Below, piece after piece: positions 6,433-8,865 of a DNA stretch of 8,865 nucleotides (the stretch's first letter is position 1; every line of letters starts with the position of its first letter). Position numbers and translations under genes: made by a program. The DNA comes from an uncultured Lachnospiraceae bacterium. Lineage in GTDB: Bacteria; Bacillota; Clostridia; Lachnospirales; Lachnospiraceae. A model generated the notes under the pieces. That model made no database searches. It was not told the origin of the DNA and was given only the letters and a program-made list of their open reading frames with translations. The stretch spans positions 1 through 8,865 of the forward strand of contig OMRN01000434.1 of the NCBI GenBank assembly GCA_900313265.1, read 5' to 3'.

Positions 6433-7145
6433 CTGATTTCCATCACATCCATGGGATTGATATATTCATCATCATACATAATCTGATATCCCACATGGGA
6501 TGTTATAAAATTCACTTCAAAGAGGAGCTGACCCTGTAAGATGTCATCTCCTTCTTTTACTTTCGGGGCATCATTATAGCGATACACAGTCTTATATCCG
6601 TTGCCGTGATCGATCACTACTTTCTTTCCGAAATCGACATCATCCTCGATGGAAACGACCGTGCCGCTTCCCGCCGCCATAACCTTGGCTCCGTGATTGG
6701 CCCCGAAAATAACCATCTGCGAAAGATCCTTCTTCCTGGCAAGTTCATACTCATCGGGTTCCTCTTCCGTTTCTTCTTCCGGTTCTTCCGCTTCTGCCGG
6801 CTGTTCCTTGATGGTAACCTTTCCGGTAACCGGCAATCCGTTCGGATAGTGCTTGATGGCTTCCTCTTCTTCTTTGGCAATCTGTTCGGCCACCTGATTG
6901 GAAAGCAGCGTAACCTGCGCTTCCAGATCATTTTTCTCTTTTTCGGACTGTATGGCCAGTTCGTCTTTCTGCGCCTTTAAAAGGTCGATTTCCGCTTCCA
7001 GCGATTTAATCTCGGAGCGAGAAACAATAAAAAGCGCGGCAAAAAGCGCACAAAGTGCGAAAAGCACCACAAATAAAATGCGCTTGTGAGCCTTGGCAAA
7101 CTTTATTCCTTTTTCCGCAGTCTGATCGATTTTATCTTGTTCCAT
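6426..7145 (-). CDS. Membrane-anchored coiled-coil protein with degenerate LytM (M23-like) domain
   Basis: A 239-residue protein with a basic cytoplasmic start (KAHKR, 18-22), one membrane helix (about 23-42) and a charged coiled coil (about 44-96). A Glu-rich linker follows (about 113-134) and then an M23/LytM-fold domain (about 150-236) that would lie outside the cell. The fold is indicated by AAGSGTVVS, a central VVIDHGNGYKTVY, VKEGDDILQGQLL and the terminal INPMDVMEI. The zinc ligands look lost: the HxxxD motif is absent before AAGSG, and the HxH position reads HVG. It is therefore probably not a hydrolase but a binding or activating protein, as with EnvC/NlpD-type LytM factors or the non-catalytic SpoIIQ of Bacillus. 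Its ATG lies within the end of aroQ (14-bp overlap) and has no clear ribosome site, suggesting translational coupling. It is the last gene before the hairpin at 6413-6432. Confidence 0.8.
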   Translation of the reverse strand: MEQDKIDQTAEKGIKFAKAHKRILFVVLFALCALFAALFIVSRSEIKSLEAEIDLLKAQKDELAIQSEKEKNDLEAQVTLLSNQVAEQIAKEEEEAIKHYPNGLPVTGKVTIKEQPAEAEEPEEETEEEPDEYELARKKDLSQMVIFGANHGAKVMAAGSGTVVSIEDDVDFGKKVVIDHGNGYKTVYRYNDAPKVKEGDDILQGQLLFEVNFITSHVGYQIMYDDEYINPMDVMEISG

Positions 7146-7569
7146 AATTTTCGGTCAAAAATTCCATGGCTTCTTTGTATCCTCCGAAGCCTTTTCCCAT
7201 AACGGTCTTAACACAGTACTCGCGCACATACGAAATCCGGCGAAAATCATCTCTTTTTGAAACATCGCTTATATGAACTTCCACCGTCGGAATGCTGACT
7301 GCCTTTAATGCATCGAGAATTGCCACGGACGTATGGGTATAGGCTGCCGGATTAATGACGATTCCGTCTGCCTTCCCGTAGGCCGCCTGAATGGCATCCA
7401 CAATCGCTCCTTCGTGATTCGACTGAAAAAACGACACTTCCACACCGAGTTCTTCTGCCGCATCCTCGCAGAATTTCAGCAAATCTTCATAGGTTTCGGT
7501 TCCGTATATATTCTTTTCCCGGATGCCGAGCATATTAATGTTCGGTCCGTTTACAATTAAAATTTTCAT
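7132..7569 (-). CDS. aroQ: Type II 3-dehydroquinate dehydratase
   Basis: A complete 145-residue type II dehydroquinase, which dehydrates 3-dehydroquinate to 3-dehydroshikimate in the cytosolic shikimate pathway. The family's usual length is 140-160 residues. Visible signatures are NGPNINMLG (7-15), the active-site Arg17 and Tyr22, QSNHEG (49-54), INPAAYTHTS (72-81) with Asn73 and His79, the catalytic His99 in VEVHISD (96-102), and Arg106 and Arg110 of the substrate site. All sit about two positions earlier than the equivalent residues known in the Mycobacterium tuberculosis enzyme. The gene lies 42 bp downstream of the aroE-aroK fusion, with no promoter seen in the gap, and overlaps the LytM-like gene by 14 bp. 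The ribosome site is weak: AGGAAAG lies rather far from the ATG and AAGAAAGA directly precedes it. Confidence 0.96.
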   Translation of the reverse strand: MKILIVNGPNINMLGIREKNIYGTETYEDLLKFCEDAAEELGVEVSFFQSNHEGAIVDAIQAAYGKADGIVINPAAYTHTSVAILDALKAVSIPTVEVHISDVSKRDDFRRISYVREYCVKTVMGKGFGGYKEAMEFLTENYGTR

Positions 7570-7611
7570 TCTTTCTTACCGGCTTTCCTGATTATAAATC
7601 CTGCTTAAGTG

Positions 7612-8865
7612 TTAATCGGTTATGCAAAGCGCGCGGATTTCTTCCACACATCCTTTCACATCCCCTTCTTTTATTTCGTATATCACATCCGCCGCACTTT
7701 CATACAAAGACTTTCTTTTTTCGTAAAGTGCTTCGATTGCTCCCTCTCCCATGGAAAGCGGTCTTCCTTCCGAGGAAAGATTTCGGATGTCTCGTTTTAT
7801 GTAAACCACTTTTCCGTTCTGTTTTAAAGCATCCACATTGACCGGTCTGGTTACCACTCCGCCACCGGTGGCAATCACCATGTGATTTAGCAGCGAGATT
7901 CTTCTTACGGTCTGCATTTCCTTTTCGCGAAAAATCTCTTCCCCGAATTTTTCAATACATGCCCCGGGTGTTATTCCGTGCTCTTTTAAAAATTCCTCGT
8001 CGGTATCGACAAAACCGCGTTTCATCGACTCCGCCAGTGCCTTTCCGAGCGTGCTTTTGCCGCTGCCGGGCATTCCGATTAAAACGATATTTTGAAGATT
8101 TTTATATAAATCCCGCTCTACCCGCTCTCCGTCCATGGATTGCGGATTTTTCCCGAAAAGAACCTCAGCTTTAAGCGCCTGCATGACGAGCATATATAAT
8201 CCGTTCGCTGCGGGTATTCCCCTCTTTGCGGCCTGTGCAACAAGCTTTGTACAAAGCGGATTATAGATTACGTCAAAAACACCCTTCAGATTCATAAACG
8301 ATTCCGGTCCGACCGGCATTTCGTCCGCATGCGGAAACATTCCGACCGGCGTTGTATTTACCAAAATCTCCGTATTATTATAAATGTCGCTTCCGATGGA
8401 ATGGATGGGCAGAACTTCCACATCTTTTCCGGCCATGACCGCTTTTGCTTTTTCGGTATTTCTGGCAAGAACCGTAATCTTTGATGCATGCTTTTCCTTC
8501 AGCACGTAAGAAGCGGTTTTGGCGGTTCCGCCGGATCCTAAAATCACGGCATTTTTCCCGGAAAAATCGGCATTTTCCACGCCAAGCGCCCGGTCCATCA
8601 TTTTTGAGAGGCCGTAGGCATCGGTATTGGAACCGTAAAGCGTTCCGTTTTTATTGACAATCGTATTGACCGCACCGATTTCTTTTGCGGCATCGTCCAG
8701 TACGCAATACGGCATAACATCCTGCTTATAGGGAATGGTCACATTCAGTCCGAGGAAATTCTTTTCCGTAAGGAACGCATCAAGCCCCTCTCTCGGAATC
8801 TCTTTTAAGACATATTCCGGATTTCCGAAAGCAGCATGAATCGGTACGGAAAAACTGTGACCGAG
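7612..8865 (-). CDS. aroE-aroK: Bifunctional shikimate dehydrogenase / shikimate kinase (AroE-AroK fusion), N-terminus just outside window
   Basis: The frame runs in from the right edge and 417 residues are visible. Counting from the edge, residues 1-10 (LGHSFSVPIH) are the shikimate-binding start of AroE, so only about 5-12 residues are probably missing. AroE continues with catalytic Lys47 in VTIPYKQD, Asn67 in GAVNT and Asp82 in SNTDAYG. The NADP motif GSGGTA is at 110-115, with Arg135 for the NADP phosphate. NTTPVGM (170-176), DVIYNPLCT (198-206) and NGLYMLVMQA (221-230) complete the domain. After a short linker, AroK begins at about 259: Walker A GMPGSGKST (264-272), DTD (287-289), FREKE with Arg313, ATGGG (332-336), LID segment EGRPL (366-370) and the KRKSLYESAAD adenine-side motif. 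Both domains keep their catalytic residues. The protein should reduce 3-dehydroshikimate to shikimate with NADPH and then phosphorylate it with ATP. An internal GTG at 8742 (residue 42) is not the start, because conserved AroE sequence lies upstream of it. It heads the operon with aroQ. Confidence 0.95.
   Translation of the reverse strand, partial: LGHSFSVPIHAAFGNPEYVLKEIPREGLDAFLTEKNFLGLNVTIPYKQDVMPYCVLDDAAKEIGAVNTIVNKNGTLYGSNTDAYGLSKMMDRALGVENADFSGKNAVILGSGGTAKTASYVLKEKHASKITVLARNTEKAKAVMAGKDVEVLPIHSIGSDIYNNTEILVNTTPVGMFPHADEMPVGPESFMNLKGVFDVIYNPLCTKLVAQAAKRGIPAANGLYMLVMQALKAEVLFGKNPQSMDGERVERDLYKNLQNIVLIGMPGSGKSTLGKALAESMKRGFVDTDEEFLKEHGITPGACIEKFGEEIFREKEMQTVRRISLLNHMVIATGGGVVTRPVNVDALKQNGKVVYIKRDIRNLSSEGRPLSMGEGAIEALYEKRKSLYESAADVIYEIKEGDVKGCVEEIRALCITD

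Noticed and set aside
7612..8742. AroE-AroK starting at GTG 8742
   Set aside because: The frame continues to the right edge with the conserved AroE start LGHSFSVPIH, so the GTG encodes an internal valine just before the catalytic lysine motif.

Overview
The window looks like chromosomal DNA of a low-to-mid GC Gram-positive anaerobe, most likely a Clostridia/Lachnospiraceae-type Firmicute. This is an inference from a DUF1836 regulator, a YerC/TrpR-like regulator, purine-rich Shine-Dalgarno sites, a TTTACA-17-TATAAT promoter and an AroE-AroK fusion. No rRNA, tRNA, CRISPR array, transposase or phage gene is visible.

Left part (1-5876, minus strand). A 215-residue DUF1836 helix-turn-helix protein is followed after 54 bp by one enormous open frame that runs off the left edge. 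Its first ~505 residues are a complete FAD-dependent oxidoreductase of the amine-oxidase / UDP-galactopyranose-mutase-like / HemY-like superfamily. The remaining >1,200 visible residues, uninterrupted by a stop, are low-complexity and probably disordered. They comprise a Pro/Glu/Ala/Val tract with ten 15-residue tandem repeats, a tyrosine-rich (20 Tyr in ~100 residues) Gly/Pro segment, Lys/Glu-rich and Ala-rich segments, and a second Glu/Thr/Val tract. A near-consensus promoter upstream of the DUF1836 gene probably transcribes both genes.

Middle (5877-6432). A divergent intergenic region carries that promoter on the minus strand. On the plus strand it has a cluster of octamer repeats plus a small palindrome ahead of a 98-residue YerC/YecD-type TrpR-related repressor gene. 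This gene converges on the operon to its right, and the two stop codons pair with each other in a single hairpin.

Right part (6426-8865, minus strand). This is a shikimate-pathway operon in the order aroE-aroK fusion (start just beyond the right edge), aroQ (type II dehydroquinase), then a membrane-anchored coiled-coil protein with a degenerate LytM/M23 domain. AroQ makes 3-dehydroshikimate, AroE reduces it to shikimate and AroK phosphorylates it, so two genes encode three consecutive steps. The LytM-like gene overlaps aroQ by 14 bp and is presumably co-expressed, although its role lies in the cell envelope.

The most unusual object is the oxidoreductase with the giant disordered tail.
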